From Pseudomonas orientalis (GTDB lineage: Bacteria > Pseudomonadota > Gammaproteobacteria > Pseudomonadales > Pseudomonadaceae), in assembly GCF_001439815.1 (NCBI RefSeq), contig NZ_JYLM01000002.1:186001-250000 (forward strand): a stretch of DNA of 64,000 bases, in the 5' to 3' direction. The position numbers were made by a program, and so were the translations under genes. The notes under the pieces were generated by a model. The model saw only the letters and a program-made list of their open reading frames with translations, was not told the origin of the DNA and did not search any database. Of this stretch, positions 1 through 8,552 are shown piece after piece; position 1 is the stretch's first letter; each line of letters starts with the position of its first letter.

Positions 1-2218
1 CGGCCTGGGGCCGGACCTCAACAGCGTGACCATCAACGGCACTCTGGTGCCATCGCCGGAAAGCGAGCGCCGCGCCGTGGCCCTCGATGTACTGCCCTCG
101 GAACTGGTGCAGTCGCTGTCGGTGATCAAGACGCTGACGCCGGACATGGACGCCAACTCCCTCGGCGGCACCGTCGAGGTAAAAAGCCTGTCGGCGTTCG
201 ACCACAAGGGCCTGTTCTATACCGGCAGCACCGAGGCCAGCTACGACAAGAACACCCGCCAGACCAGCCCGAAATTCTCCGGCGCCGCCAGCAACCGGTT
301 CAGCCTTGGCGAGGGTGTCGACAATTTCGGCGTGGCGGCGGCCCTCAGCTGGCAGCAGCGCGATTTCGGCTCGGACAACGTCGAAACCGGCGGCGCCTGG
401 GATTTTCGCAACGGCGCCAGGCTCAACGAGTTCGAGCAGCGCGACTACGACATCAGCCGCGAACGCGCCGGTGGTGGCCTGAACTTCGACTACAAGCCCG
501 ATGACCTGAGCAGCTACTACCTGCGCACCCTCTACAGCCGCTACAAGGACACCGAAACGCGCAACGCCGCCAGCCTTGAATTCGCGGAACCACAAGCGCC
601 GGGCGAACTGGGCGAGGCCGAGGGCAAGCGCAAGCTCAAGAACCGCGAAGAAACCCAGCAGATCCAGTCCTACGTGTTCGGCGGCGAGCGCATGCTCGGC
701 CTGTGGACCTTGAGCGGCCAGGCCGGTTACAGCCGCTCCAGTGAGGACAGCCCGGCGCATATCGCCGGGGCCACCTTTGACGGCGGTGACTTTGCAGGCA
801 GCGGTTTCTACGACAAGGCCAAGCCACGCCCGATCATCGGCAGCGGCTTCTACGACGCCGGCAATTTCAGCCTCGATAAAGTCGACTGGGAGAAACAGAA
901 CACTCAGGACACCGAGAAAAACCTGCGCCTGGACCTGGCCCGCGATTATGACCTGAGTGGCTACGCCTCCCAATTCAAGTTCGGCGGCAAGGTCAGCCGC
1001 CGCCATAAAGACAACGACCTGGAAGCCTGGGCCTACAAGGACCTGGATGAACAGGGCTTCACTGACGAGCAGCTCAACCTCACGCAGTTCCAGAAGGGCA
1101 ACGTCGATTACCGTCTCGGCCGCTTTGGCCCAGGCATCAGCGCCGGCAACATCCGCCAGTTGATCGGCGGCCTCAACCGCGATGACTTCTATGACCCGAC
1201 CGAATCGCGGGTCAACGACTTCACCATTCGCGAAGACATCAACGCCGGCTACCTGATGAACACCGTCGACATTGACGACTGGCGGTTCATCGCCGGGATG
1301 CGCTACGAGGGCACCGAATTCGACGCCAAGGGCACCGGCGCCACGGACGGTCAGTTCAGCACCACCGAGACCAAACGCCGTTATCACCACTGGTTGCCGG
1401 GCCTGCATGCGCGCTATCAGATCGACAAGAACACCCAGGTGCGCGCCGCCTGGACCAAATCCGTGGTACGCCCGACCTTTGGTCAACTGGCCCCAGGCTT
1501 CGTGATCGACGATGACGAAGCCACCTTCGGCAACCCGGACCTCAAGCCCCTGGAGTCGAGCAACCTTGACCTGGGCATCGAACACTTCATGGGCCGCGCC
1601 GGTACCGTGTCGGCGTTCGTGTTCTACAAGGACATCCAGAATTTCGTCTACAACACCGATGTCGCCGGCACGGGCGCCTGGACCGATTTCGCCGAGGCCC
1701 ACACCTTCGCCAACGGCGACAGCGCCAAGCTGTATGGCCTGGAACTGGCCTACTCACAGAAATTCGACTGGCTGCCCGCGCCGTGGAACGGCCTGCTGAT
1801 CGGCGCCAACAGCACCTTCAGCCGCTCCAGCGCGGACATCGAGGGCTTCGACAGTGCCGGCGGGCGCAACCGCAAGCGCAACATCAGCCTGCCCAACCAG
1901 TCGGACAGCGTCGGCAACCTGATGCTGGGCTGGGAAGACGACAAGCTCAGCCTGCGCCTCTCGGCCAACTACAAATCGGCCTACCTGTACGAGCTGGCGT
2001 CGATCAACGACAAGGCCCATGACCTGCATGTGGATGCGCAAACCTTCGTCGATTTCAGTGCGCGCTACTCGGTGACCAAGAACCTGCAAGTCAGCTTCGA
2101 GGCGCAGAACCTCACCGATGAATCCTACTTCGTCTACACCGGCCACCGCAGCTACAACGGCCAGTACGAAGAGTACGGGCCCACTTACAAGCTGGGCCTG
2201 ACCTTCACCCATTTTTGA
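1..2218 (+). CDS. TonB-dependent outer-membrane receptor (5' end outside window)
   Basis: Reading frame is open from the first bases of the window, so the gene starts upstream and the signal peptide and first part of the plug are missing. The visible N-terminal part (VIKTLTPDMDANSLGGTVEV) is the end of a TonB plug domain of the Xanthomonas/Caulobacter-type receptor family; about 600 residues of beta-barrel follow and the protein ends in an aromatic residue (FTHF), the usual outer-membrane insertion signal. A phytase and a private ExbB-ExbD-TonB set follow on the same strand, so the likely ligand is a phytate breakdown product or metal-phytate complex; this is inference from context. The family assignment is firm, the substrate is not. 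Confidence 0.93.
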   Translation, partial: GLGPDLNSVTINGTLVPSPESERRAVALDVLPSELVQSLSVIKTLTPDMDANSLGGTVEVKSLSAFDHKGLFYTGSTEASYDKNTRQTSPKFSGAASNRFSLGEGVDNFGVAAALSWQQRDFGSDNVETGGAWDFRNGARLNEFEQRDYDISRERAGGGLNFDYKPDDLSSYYLRTLYSRYKDTETRNAASLEFAEPQAPGELGEAEGKRKLKNREETQQIQSYVFGGERMLGLWTLSGQAGYSRSSEDSPAHIAGATFDGGDFAGSGFYDKAKPRPIIGSGFYDAGNFSLDKVDWEKQNTQDTEKNLRLDLARDYDLSGYASQFKFGGKVSRRHKDNDLEAWAYKDLDEQGFTDEQLNLTQFQKGNVDYRLGRFGPGISAGNIRQLIGGLNRDDFYDPTESRVNDFTIREDINAGYLMNTVDIDDWRFIAGMRYEGTEFDAKGTGATDGQFSTTETKRRYHHWLPGLHARYQIDKNTQVRAAWTKSVVRPTFGQLAPGFVIDDDEATFGNPDLKPLESSNLDLGIEHFMGRAGTVSAFVFYKDIQNFVYNTDVAGTGAWTDFAEAHTFANGDSAKLYGLELAYSQKFDWLPAPWNGLLIGANSTFSRSSADIEGFDSAGGRNRKRNISLPNQSDSVGNLMLGWEDDKLSLRLSANYKSAYLYELASINDKAHDLHVDAQTFVDFSARYSVTKNLQVSFEAQNLTDESYFVYTGHRSYNGQYEEYGPTYKLGLTFTHF

Positions 2219-2230
2219 ATTCAACCCATC

Positions 2231-2327
2231 CCAATTTGGGAGGGGGCTTGCCCGCGATAGCAGTGGGTCAGTCAAAGCTGCATCAACTGACACACCGTCA
2301 TCGGGGGCAAGCCCCCTCCCACATTGG
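2231..2327. repeat. REP doublet (REPIN), class A
   Basis: Two inverted copies of the GGGAGGGGGCTTGCCC palindrome flank a short loop (GTCAG...CTGACACAC) and end in a mirrored CCAAT/ATTGG. It sits between the receptor stop and the phytase start. The left copy has a degenerate first base and CCCGCGA instead of CCCCCGA. Confidence 0.9.
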
Positions 2328-2359
2328 ATCTTCACCGTATTCGAAGGATTTGCCTGTTC

Positions 2360-4225
2360 ATGAGAACTTCCAGGCTGTACCTGCTGATCGCGCTGGTCAT
2401 CAGCGCTAATGCATTCGCCACTGACCTGGCCCTGACCCCCTGGGCGCCGGGCCTGAATGCCGAGGCTGTGGCATTCCTGCCCAACCGCACCGACCGTGTG
2501 GTCGCCAGTACCCACGATGGCCTGTTGCTGCTTGACGAAAAAGGCGCCGAACTAGCCCGATTCAACGGTAATTTCAGCAGCCTCGACAGCCGCGCCGCCG
2601 GCACTCGATCGCTGGTCGCCAGCCTCGACAACGACCGCCAGCAGGCCGTGTTGATCAACCTTGATGTCGCCGGCAATGCCTGGGGCAAGCCGCTGTATCT
2701 GCCCACGCGGGATTTTCCGGTGAACGGCCTGTGTCTGTACCGCGATTCGGCGGCCAATCTGTTCGTGTTCCTGGTGGGCGAGGAGGGCAAGGGCGAGCAA
2801 TGGCTGGTGGGCAGTGGCGCGACGCTGCTGGCCCAGGCACAGCGCGTGCGTGGCGTTCCGCTGCCGCCGTCGGCGCGGTTCTGCCAGGTGGACGATGCGG
2901 CCGAGCGCCTGCTGGTGAACGAGGCAAACGTCGGCTGGTGGGCCTACCCGGCGCACCCGGAAGCCGAGGTGAAACGCACGCCCGTGGCGCTGTTCGACAA
3001 TCCCGGGCGCGAAGCAGGGGCCATGGCGCTGATGCCCGGTGGGATGGTGGCGCTGGACCCGAAAACCGCGCGCTTGCATCTGTTCCAGCAGACCGGCGAG
3101 CGCTGGGCCGAGCAATCGAGCCTGACCTTGCCGGGTCTCAAGGAGCCGGAGCAACTGGCGATCAACGCCCGGCAGGTGCTGGTGCGCGATGACGACAGCG
3201 GCCAGCTCTACCAGGCCCGACTCGACTGGCAGGCCACACCGGTGCCGGTCGCCCCGGTGCTGGCGCAGGTCGCCGCCCTGCGCCAGACCGAGCCGGTGGC
3301 ACGCCAGGGCGACGCGGCGGATGACCCGGCCATCTGGATTCACCCGCACACGCCCGCGCACAGCCGCGTATTGGGCACCAACAAGAAGCAGGGCCTGCTC
3401 GTCTATGACCTCAACGGCAAGCTGCTGCAGGAACTGGCGGTCGGGCGCCTGAACAATGTCGACGTACGCCCCAACTTCAAGCTGGGCACGCAGACCGTCG
3501 ACCTCGCCGTCGCCAGCAATCGCGATCGCAACAGCCTGAGCCTGTTCAGCATCGACCGCCAGAGCGGCGAGCTGCGAGAAGCCGGCGAAGTGCCGACGCC
3601 GCTCAAGGAAATCTACGGTATCTGCCTGTTTCAGCCCGCCGGCGGCGAGCTGTATGCGATTGCCAATGGCAAGGACGGCACCTTCCTGCAATACCGCCTG
3701 AGTGCGCCGACCGGGCGTGTGCAGGGCGAGCTGGTGCGCCAGTTCAAGGTCGACAGCCAGCCGGAAGGTTGCGTGGCCGATGATCAACGTCAGCGCTTGT
3801 TCCTGGGGGAGGAAGACGTCGGCGTGTGGGCGCTGGACGCCCGCGCCGACCAACCGGCCACGCTGACCAGCGTGATCCGGGTCGGCGCGCAACTGCACGC
3901 GGATGTCGAAGGCCTGGCGCTGTACCAGAGCCCCGCACGGGATTACCTGGTGATCTCGAGCCAGGGCGATGACAGCTACCTGGTGCTGGACGCCGAACCA
4001 CCGTTCGCCGTGCACGGTGCCTTTCGCGTCGGCTTGAACGCCGCCGCCGGCATCGATGGCGCCTCGCAAACCGATGGCCTGGAGACAACCGCCATCAACC
4101 TGGGCGGGCCGTGGAGCCAGGGCATGCTGGTGGTGCAGGACGGGCGCAAGCGCATGCCCGAACAAGCGCAGAACTTCAAGTTCGTGCCCTGGGCCGAGGT
4201 GACCCGCGCGCTGAAATTGCCTTGA
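2360..4225 (+). CDS. Beta-propeller phytase (3-phytase), exported, two-domain
   Basis: 621 residues from the ATG at 2360, chosen because it gives a clean signal peptide (MRTSRLYLLIALVISANAFA) and has GAAGGA about 11 bases upstream; an in-frame ATG at 2324 lies inside the REP and is less likely. The C-terminal half (from about residue 305) carries beta-propeller phytase landmarks: DDPAIW around residue 320, the following NNVDVR, and EEDVGVWALD. The first 300 residues look like a divergent, probably incomplete propeller, an arrangement known for dual-domain phytases. It would hydrolyse phytate in the periplasm or outside the cell using Ca2+. The linked TonB receptor and TonB/ExbBD genes support a scavenging role. 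Confidence 0.9.
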   Translation: MRTSRLYLLIALVISANAFATDLALTPWAPGLNAEAVAFLPNRTDRVVASTHDGLLLLDEKGAELARFNGNFSSLDSRAAGTRSLVASLDNDRQQAVLINLDVAGNAWGKPLYLPTRDFPVNGLCLYRDSAANLFVFLVGEEGKGEQWLVGSGATLLAQAQRVRGVPLPPSARFCQVDDAAERLLVNEANVGWWAYPAHPEAEVKRTPVALFDNPGREAGAMALMPGGMVALDPKTARLHLFQQTGERWAEQSSLTLPGLKEPEQLAINARQVLVRDDDSGQLYQARLDWQATPVPVAPVLAQVAALRQTEPVARQGDAADDPAIWIHPHTPAHSRVLGTNKKQGLLVYDLNGKLLQELAVGRLNNVDVRPNFKLGTQTVDLAVASNRDRNSLSLFSIDRQSGELREAGEVPTPLKEIYGICLFQPAGGELYAIANGKDGTFLQYRLSAPTGRVQGELVRQFKVDSQPEGCVADDQRQRLFLGEEDVGVWALDARADQPATLTSVIRVGAQLHADVEGLALYQSPARDYLVISSQGDDSYLVLDAEPPFAVHGAFRVGLNAAAGIDGASQTDGLETTAINLGGPWSQGMLVVQDGRKRMPEQAQNFKFVPWAEVTRALKLP

Positions 4226-4272
4226 GCTGTCATCACGCAGTCATCCGTTTTTAATCGAATAGGAGTTTCACC

Positions 4273-4965
4273 ATGCACGCGACGATGGAACATATGACGA
4301 TCTGGAGCTTGATCAGCGATGCCAGCCTGTTGGTCAAGGCGGTGATGATCACTTTGCTGCTGGCGTCCCTGCTCAGTTGGTACCTGATCATTCGGCGTGG
4401 CAGCGTGCTGCGGCGCCTGGAGCGGCAGTTGAATGATTTCGTGGCGCGCTTTCGCGGCGCGTCGGACTTGCAGGCGCTGTACCGCGATGCCGTGCAGGCG
4501 GGCGAGGGCGGTGTGACGCCGATCTTTATCGCCGGCCTGCAGGAGTATCAGCACCTGCACACCCATGACCCGGCGGTACTCGAAGGCGTGGAGCGTGCGC
4601 TGCAGGTGGCGATCACCGAGCAGGAACTGGAGCTGGAAAAGGGCCTGCAGTTTCTAGCGACCGTGGGTTCGGTCAGCCCCTATATCGGTCTGTTCGGCAC
4701 CGTGTGGGGGATCATGAACTCGTTCCTGGGCTTGTCCCAGGTACAACAAGCCACCTTGTCCACCGTGGCGCCGGGGATTGCCGAAGCCTTGATTGCCACG
4801 GCCATTGGCCTGTTTGCGGCGATTCCGGCCGTGATCGCCTATAACCGCTTTGCCGCGCGCAGCCAGACCCTGCTCACCCGTTACTACGCCTTCGGCAACG
4901 AACTGCAAGTGCGCCTGCACCGCGCCCTGCGTGGTACTTCGATCAACCTGGCCGTGGCCGCCTGA
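4273..4965 (+). CDS. exbB: MotA/TolQ/ExbB-family proton channel subunit (ExbB-like)
   Basis: 230 residues with an AGGAG at 4261-4265 ahead of the ATG. The layout is that of ExbB/TolQ: one N-terminal membrane helix (about residues 14-38), a cytoplasmic stretch, then two helices in the C-terminal half around the conserved [18 protein letters not shown] and [20 protein letters not shown] blocks. It forms the proton channel that powers TonB. It is followed 14 bases later by exbD and then tonB, in the order exbB-exbD-tonB. The position just after the phytase points to a receptor-dedicated energy-transducing complex and not the housekeeping tolQRA set (no tolA/tolB/pal nearby). Confidence 0.92.
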   Translation: MHATMEHMTIWSLISDASLLVKAVMITLLLASLLSWYLIIRRGSVLRRLERQLNDFVARFRGASDLQALYRDAVQAGEGGVTPIFIAGLQEYQHLHTHDPAVLEGVERALQVAITEQELELEKGLQFLATVGSVSPYIGLFGTVWGIMNSFLGLSQVQQATLSTVAPGIAEALIATAIGLFAAIPAVIAYNRFAARSQTLLTRYYAFGNELQVRLHRALRGTSINLAVAA

Positions 4966-4979
4966 ACAGGAGCAGACCG

Positions 4980-5426
4980 ATGTTGATCAGGCCGCAACGC
5001 AAGCACGGGCCCAAGGCCGAGATGAACGTGGTGCCCTATATCGACGTGATGCTGGTGCTGCTGGTGATCTTCATGGTCACCGCGCCCATGCTGACCCAGG
5101 GCGTGAAGATCGAATTGCCCAAGGTCGCCGCCGAGGCGCTGGCCACCGACACCCGCCAGCAAATCCTCACGCTGTCGGTGAAGGCGCACGGCGGTTACTA
5201 CTGGAACCTGGGCGGGGAGCTCGACACCCGGCACCAGACCGACAGCGCCGTGAGCCTGGAAGACATGGGCGCCAAGGTCATGCAGGTGGTGGCGGCGCGC
5301 AGCGACACCCAGGTGTATATCCGCGCTGACGACAACGCCGGGTACGGTCGCGTGGTGGCCGCCATGGCGGTGTTGCAAAAGGGTGGTGTCACTCATCTGG
5401 GGCTGGTGACCGAGGCTCCCCAATGA
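4980..5426 (+). CDS. exbD: ExbD/TolR-family biopolymer transport protein
   Basis: 148 residues: a short basic N-terminus, one membrane helix at about residues 17-36 that contains the essential Asp of the family ([17 protein letters not shown]), and a periplasmic domain. AGGAG lies just upstream of the ATG. The stop codon overlaps the tonB start by four bases (ATGA), so the two are translationally coupled. It should work with the preceding ExbB and following TonB to energise outer-membrane receptors. Confidence 0.93.
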   Translation: MLIRPQRKHGPKAEMNVVPYIDVMLVLLVIFMVTAPMLTQGVKIELPKVAAEALATDTRQQILTLSVKAHGGYYWNLGGELDTRHQTDSAVSLEDMGAKVMQVVAARSDTQVYIRADDNAGYGRVVAAMAVLQKGGVTHLGLVTEAPQ

Positions 5427-6175
5427 CCGCGATGATCATGCACGGTGCGACACCGGTGCAGGTGCCGCACAGCGACGGGCTGTGGCGCAACAGCCTGGCG
5501 GCGGGCCTGGCCGTGGCGCTGCATGTAGCGGTAGTGGCGGCGCTGACGCTGGGCTGGTCGCCGGAAACACCGCAGGCAGACGCGCCAAGGGTGATGCACA
5601 CGCAGTGGGTGATGATGCCGGCCCCAGCGCCTGAGCCGGTAGCCCCACTCACTCCCGTAGCGCCTGAGCCTGTTGTTGTCCCTGTACCGGCCAAACCAAC
5701 GGTTGACCCGCAGATCCAGGCGCAAAAACTCGAGAAAGCCGCGCTGGCGCGAAAGCGGGTCGAAGCGCAGAAAATCGAACAGCAGCGCCTGGCCGCCGAG
5801 CAACGCAATCGGGAACTGGAGCAGCAACGTCTGAACCAGGAGCGTTTGGCTGCTGAAAAAGCCCGCGCCGCCTTACCCGCGCCCACCGCTGCTCCGGCGT
5901 TCGACAGCCGCCAGTACCAGCCCCTGAGCAAGGAAGCACCGGACTACCCGGAGCGCGCGCTGGACAAGAACCTCGAAGGCGACTGCTCGGTGGAATACAC
6001 CGTCAATCCCCAGGGCCGGGTGGAAAACCCCAAGGTACTGGACGGCTGTCACCCAGTGTTTATCCGGCCCTCACTGGCGGCGGTGGACACCTTTCGCTAT
6101 CAGCCCAGGGTTGTCGACGGCAAGCCCGTCGCCGTACCGGCGGTGCGCAACACCTTTCACTACCGCATAAAATGA
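5423..6175 (+). CDS. tonB: Energy transducer TonB
   Basis: 250 residues. A membrane anchor lies at about residues 27-50, followed by a proline-rich spacer ([20 protein letters not shown]) and a charged, Gln/Glu-rich probable coiled coil (about 90-155). The C-terminal domain (about 165-250) carries the TonB signature [20 protein letters not shown] and the FRYQP and NTFHYRIK ends. The start ATG overlaps the exbD stop. The last gene of the receptor-phytase-exbB-exbD-tonB set; a REP structure begins 15 bases after its stop. Confidence 0.93.
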   Translation: MTAMIMHGATPVQVPHSDGLWRNSLAAGLAVALHVAVVAALTLGWSPETPQADAPRVMHTQWVMMPAPAPEPVAPLTPVAPEPVVVPVPAKPTVDPQIQAQKLEKAALARKRVEAQKIEQQRLAAEQRNRELEQQRLNQERLAAEKARAALPAPTAAPAFDSRQYQPLSKEAPDYPERALDKNLEGDCSVEYTVNPQGRVENPKVLDGCHPVFIRPSLAAVDTFRYQPRVVDGKPVAVPAVRNTFHYRIK

Positions 6176-6190
6176 TGGTTAACACCGAAC

Positions 6191-6390
6191 CAACGTGGGA
6201 GGGGGCTTGCCCTAATGCCAGTCAGTTAAGGCTTTTTGTAGGAGCGAGCTTGCTCGCGAAAAACGTCAACGATAGCGCGTGCTTCCTGAATAAACGCGGT
6301 GTCTGTGAGTTTTTCGCGAGCAAGCTCGCTCCTACAGAGGGCCACGTACGCTTAACTGACTGGCATTAGGGCTTGCCCCCTCCCACATTT
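6191..6390. repeat. Nested REPIN: class-A-type doublet with a class-B doublet in its loop
   Basis: The outer arms are GTGGGAGGGGGCTTGCCC then TAATGCCAGTCAGTTAAG on the left (from 6195), and their exact mirror (CTTAACTGACTGGCATTA then GGGCTTGCCCCCTCCCAC) on the right to about 6388. The space between the arms holds a complete second element of a different REP family (see 6237-6336). It lies between convergent tonB and the 2-hydroxyacid dehydrogenase gene, where it could also end transcription. Confidence 0.88.
6237..6336. repeat. REP doublet (REPIN), class B, inner element
   Basis: Arms TGTAGGAGCGAGCTTGCTCG / CGAGCAAGCTCGCTCCTACA with a loop beginning AAAACGTCAACGATAGCGCG. The same arms and a clearly related loop occur at 24034-24136 and, more diverged, at 53204-53304. 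Confidence 0.9.
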
Positions 6391-6399
6391 TGGATCGCA

Positions 6400-7347
6400 T
6401 CAGGCATTGGCGACGTTGGCTAATGCAAGGCCTGCCACATAGCGCTCCAGATTGGCCAGGAACGTGTCGGCAATCTCTGCCTGGCTATTGGTGGATATCG
6501 CCGACGTATGCGGCGACAACCGCACCCTCGGGTGGGTATACAACGGATGCCCATCCGGCAACGGCTCGGGCTCCGTTACGTCGAGTGACGCCAGCCCGAT
6601 CCGGCCGTTATCCAGCGCTTCGAGCAGCGCCTCCTGATCCAGCAACCCACCCCGCGCGATATTGATCAGGTGCAGCCCCGGCCTGGCGCTGCCCAGTACG
6701 TCGCGGTTGATGATGTGCCGCGTCGCGTCGGTCAGCGGTGCCGCCACCACCAGGTGGTCGGCACGGGCGAACAGGTCGTGGATATCCCTGGCCGCTTCCA
6801 CACCGTCGACGCCAAAGGGCGTCGTGCTTTGGCGCAGCGCTACCACCTTGATGCCCAGGCCCAGGGCTTTTTGCGCCAGGCGCTGGCCAATCGCACCAAA
6901 CCCGAGAATGCCCAGGGTCGTGCCCTTGAGCGGGCGCAACGCGGTGAATTGCCACTGCGAATCCTGCACCCAGATGGCCGGCAGATGCTTGGACGCGGCA
7001 AAGATGGCCGCCAGGGCGAACTCGGCCAGGTTGTCGGCCGCGCTGCCCCGTGACGTGGTCACCGGCGGGCCGTTGAACAGCCATTGCGGGTAGAAGTCGA
7101 TGCCTGATGACACCAGGTGCACCCATTGCGCACCGTAGGGCCAGCCCGGGGGCGGCGTATCCGGTGCGGTGTAGCCGCGCACGTTGATGGGCCGCAGCAG
7201 CAGGATATTCGCCTGGGGCGGCAGGTCGCTCGGCACGCCGGCCGGCACTCCGATCACCTGGGCCTGGGGATGCAGCGTGGCGAGACGGGCGCGGATCACG
7301 TCGTTGTAGTCTTCGTCCAACTGGCTGGCAATGATCACCTGGCTCAT
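6400..7347 (-). CDS. D-2-hydroxyacid dehydrogenase family protein
   Basis: 315 residues. NAD-binding Rossmann motif GILGFGAIGQRLA near residue 146, catalytic Arg at 232 (INIARGGLLDQEAL) and catalytic His at 280 (LSPHTSAIS), all expected of the family. The ATG at 7347 overlaps the stop of the upstream flavoprotein gene (ATGA), so it is the last gene of the leftward sulfur cluster. Substrate cannot be read from sequence. In this setting a 3-mercapto-2-hydroxyacid or similar keto/hydroxy product of organosulfur breakdown is a reasonable guess only. A frame extension upstream to 7821 exists but runs over the neighbouring gene and is not used. Confidence 0.9.
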   Translation of the reverse strand: MSQVIIASQLDEDYNDVIRARLATLHPQAQVIGVPAGVPSDLPPQANILLLRPINVRGYTAPDTPPPGWPYGAQWVHLVSSGIDFYPQWLFNGPPVTTSRGSAADNLAEFALAAIFAASKHLPAIWVQDSQWQFTALRPLKGTTLGILGFGAIGQRLAQKALGLGIKVVALRQSTTPFGVDGVEAARDIHDLFARADHLVVAAPLTDATRHIINRDVLGSARPGLHLINIARGGLLDQEALLEALDNGRIGLASLDVTEPEPLPDGHPLYTHPRVRLSPHTSAISTNSQAEIADTFLANLERYVAGLALANVANA

Positions 7348-8513
7348 GTGCGTGCCTTCTGGCGTTGGGCGAACACCGCTTTGCCGACACCTTGCAGCAC
7401 GGCGTCGTTCTGTGGCGTATGCACGCGGCTGCACAGCACATCGCGATAGTGCCGTTGCAGTGGGCTGTGCCGTGACAGGCCGGGGTTGCCCGAGGCTTCG
7501 ATGGCCAGCTCGACCGCACGGATGGCGTTGCCGGTCACCAGGTACTTCAATTGCGCCGCGTTGGCGACCGGGGTGTGGCCGTCGGCGGCGGCATCGAGCA
7601 GGCTGCGGTTGGCGAACAACAGGGTGTCGATATGGCCGACGGTCTCCTGGAACCGCGGCAGGGTCGACAGCGCCGCACCGAGATTCGACGGCTGGCGTTC
7701 TTCCAGCCAGTGCACCAGCCAGTCCCGTGCGGCCTGGGCCACGGCGTCGTACACCGATGACAGCAGCACCGACATCCACAGGAAACCCTCGCCATCCAGC
7801 TCCGGCTGCGGCGCACTCCACGGGCTGACGCTGACCGCGTGGTCCAGCGGCACCAGCACATTGTCGAGCACCACTTCATGGCTGCAGGTGGCGCGCATGC
7901 CCAAGTGATCCCAAGTGTCGATGATGCTCACGCCGGGGCTGTCCCTGGGCACGAGCCAGGCGCCCACCAGCGGGTCGGCATCGTCACTGCGCGCCCACAC
8001 GCTGAACCAGCTCAGGCCATGGCTGCCGGTGGAGTAGATTTTGCGCCCGCTGATGCGCCAGCCTTCGGCGCTGCGCACGGCGGTGGTCGCCGGCAGGCCG
8101 CCCCGGGCCGGTGTGCCCAGGTCCGGTTCGACGCGCAGGGCATTGATCAGCGCGCCCTTGTGTACCGCGTCTTCGGCGACGCGCACACGCAAGTGCCGGG
8201 GCCAGGTTGTGCTGTCTTGCAGGCGGGTGTGTTGCAGGTACTGCATCACCAGGATCAGCGCGGTGGAGGGCTCGCCTCTGGCAATTGCACTGATGGCCTT
8301 GCGCGCCAGTGGCAGGCCGGCACCGCCGCCGCCGAGGGCTTTGGGCACCGTGAGCGCGATCAGGCCGTGGGCGTGCAGCAAGGTGAAGTTGGCGTGGGGG
8401 AAGGCGCCGCTTTCATCATAAAGGTGTGCGCTGCCGGCCAGCTCGGCGCTGAGTCGTTCGAGGGTGGCGTCGAAATCGACGGCCTCCACAACGCGTAGAG
8501 ACGATTGAGTCAT
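7344..8513 (-). CDS. Acyl-CoA-dehydrogenase-fold flavoprotein (DszC/SfnB-like monooxygenase)
   Basis: 389 residues from ATG 8513; an alternative ATG at 8519 is two codons longer and neither has a strong ribosome site. N-terminal ACAD helical domain (LHAHGLIALTVPKALGGGGAG), central beta domain (ISGRKIYSTGSHGLSWFSVW) and C-terminal helical bundle. The central motif and the neighbourhood match the flavin monooxygenase branch of the family (desulfurization or sulfur-acquisition enzymes) better than true fatty acyl-CoA dehydrogenases. It lies between an FMN monooxygenase and a dehydrogenase in a sulfur operon. Would need reduced flavin, presumably from a reductase elsewhere, as none is encoded here. 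Exact substrate unknown. Confidence 0.85.
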   Translation of the reverse strand: MTQSSLRVVEAVDFDATLERLSAELAGSAHLYDESGAFPHANFTLLHAHGLIALTVPKALGGGGAGLPLARKAISAIARGEPSTALILVMQYLQHTRLQDSTTWPRHLRVRVAEDAVHKGALINALRVEPDLGTPARGGLPATTAVRSAEGWRISGRKIYSTGSHGLSWFSVWARSDDADPLVGAWLVPRDSPGVSIIDTWDHLGMRATCSHEVVLDNVLVPLDHAVSVSPWSAPQPELDGEGFLWMSVLLSSVYDAVAQAARDWLVHWLEERQPSNLGAALSTLPRFQETVGHIDTLLFANRSLLDAAADGHTPVANAAQLKYLVTGNAIRAVELAIEASGNPGLSRHSPLQRHYRDVLCSRVHTPQNDAVLQGVGKAVFAQRQKART

Positions 8514-8552
8514 AAGCATGTACTCGGTTAAAAATGTGGGAGGGGATAGTGG

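Noticed and set aside
2552-4165. A 537-residue open frame on the minus strand inside the phytase gene
   Set aside because: Antisense shadow of a well-supported phytase, with no family similarity and no ribosome site of note.
6191-6390. CRISPR-like repeat array
   Set aside because: The repeats are inverted pairs with non-uniform spacing and match REP elements found across the window; no cas genes and no regular spacers.
8531-8547. Short REP start (AATGTGGGAGGGGATAG) between the two flavoenzyme genes
   Set aside because: Only the first arm half is present and the palindrome is missing; listed here and not as a repeat feature.
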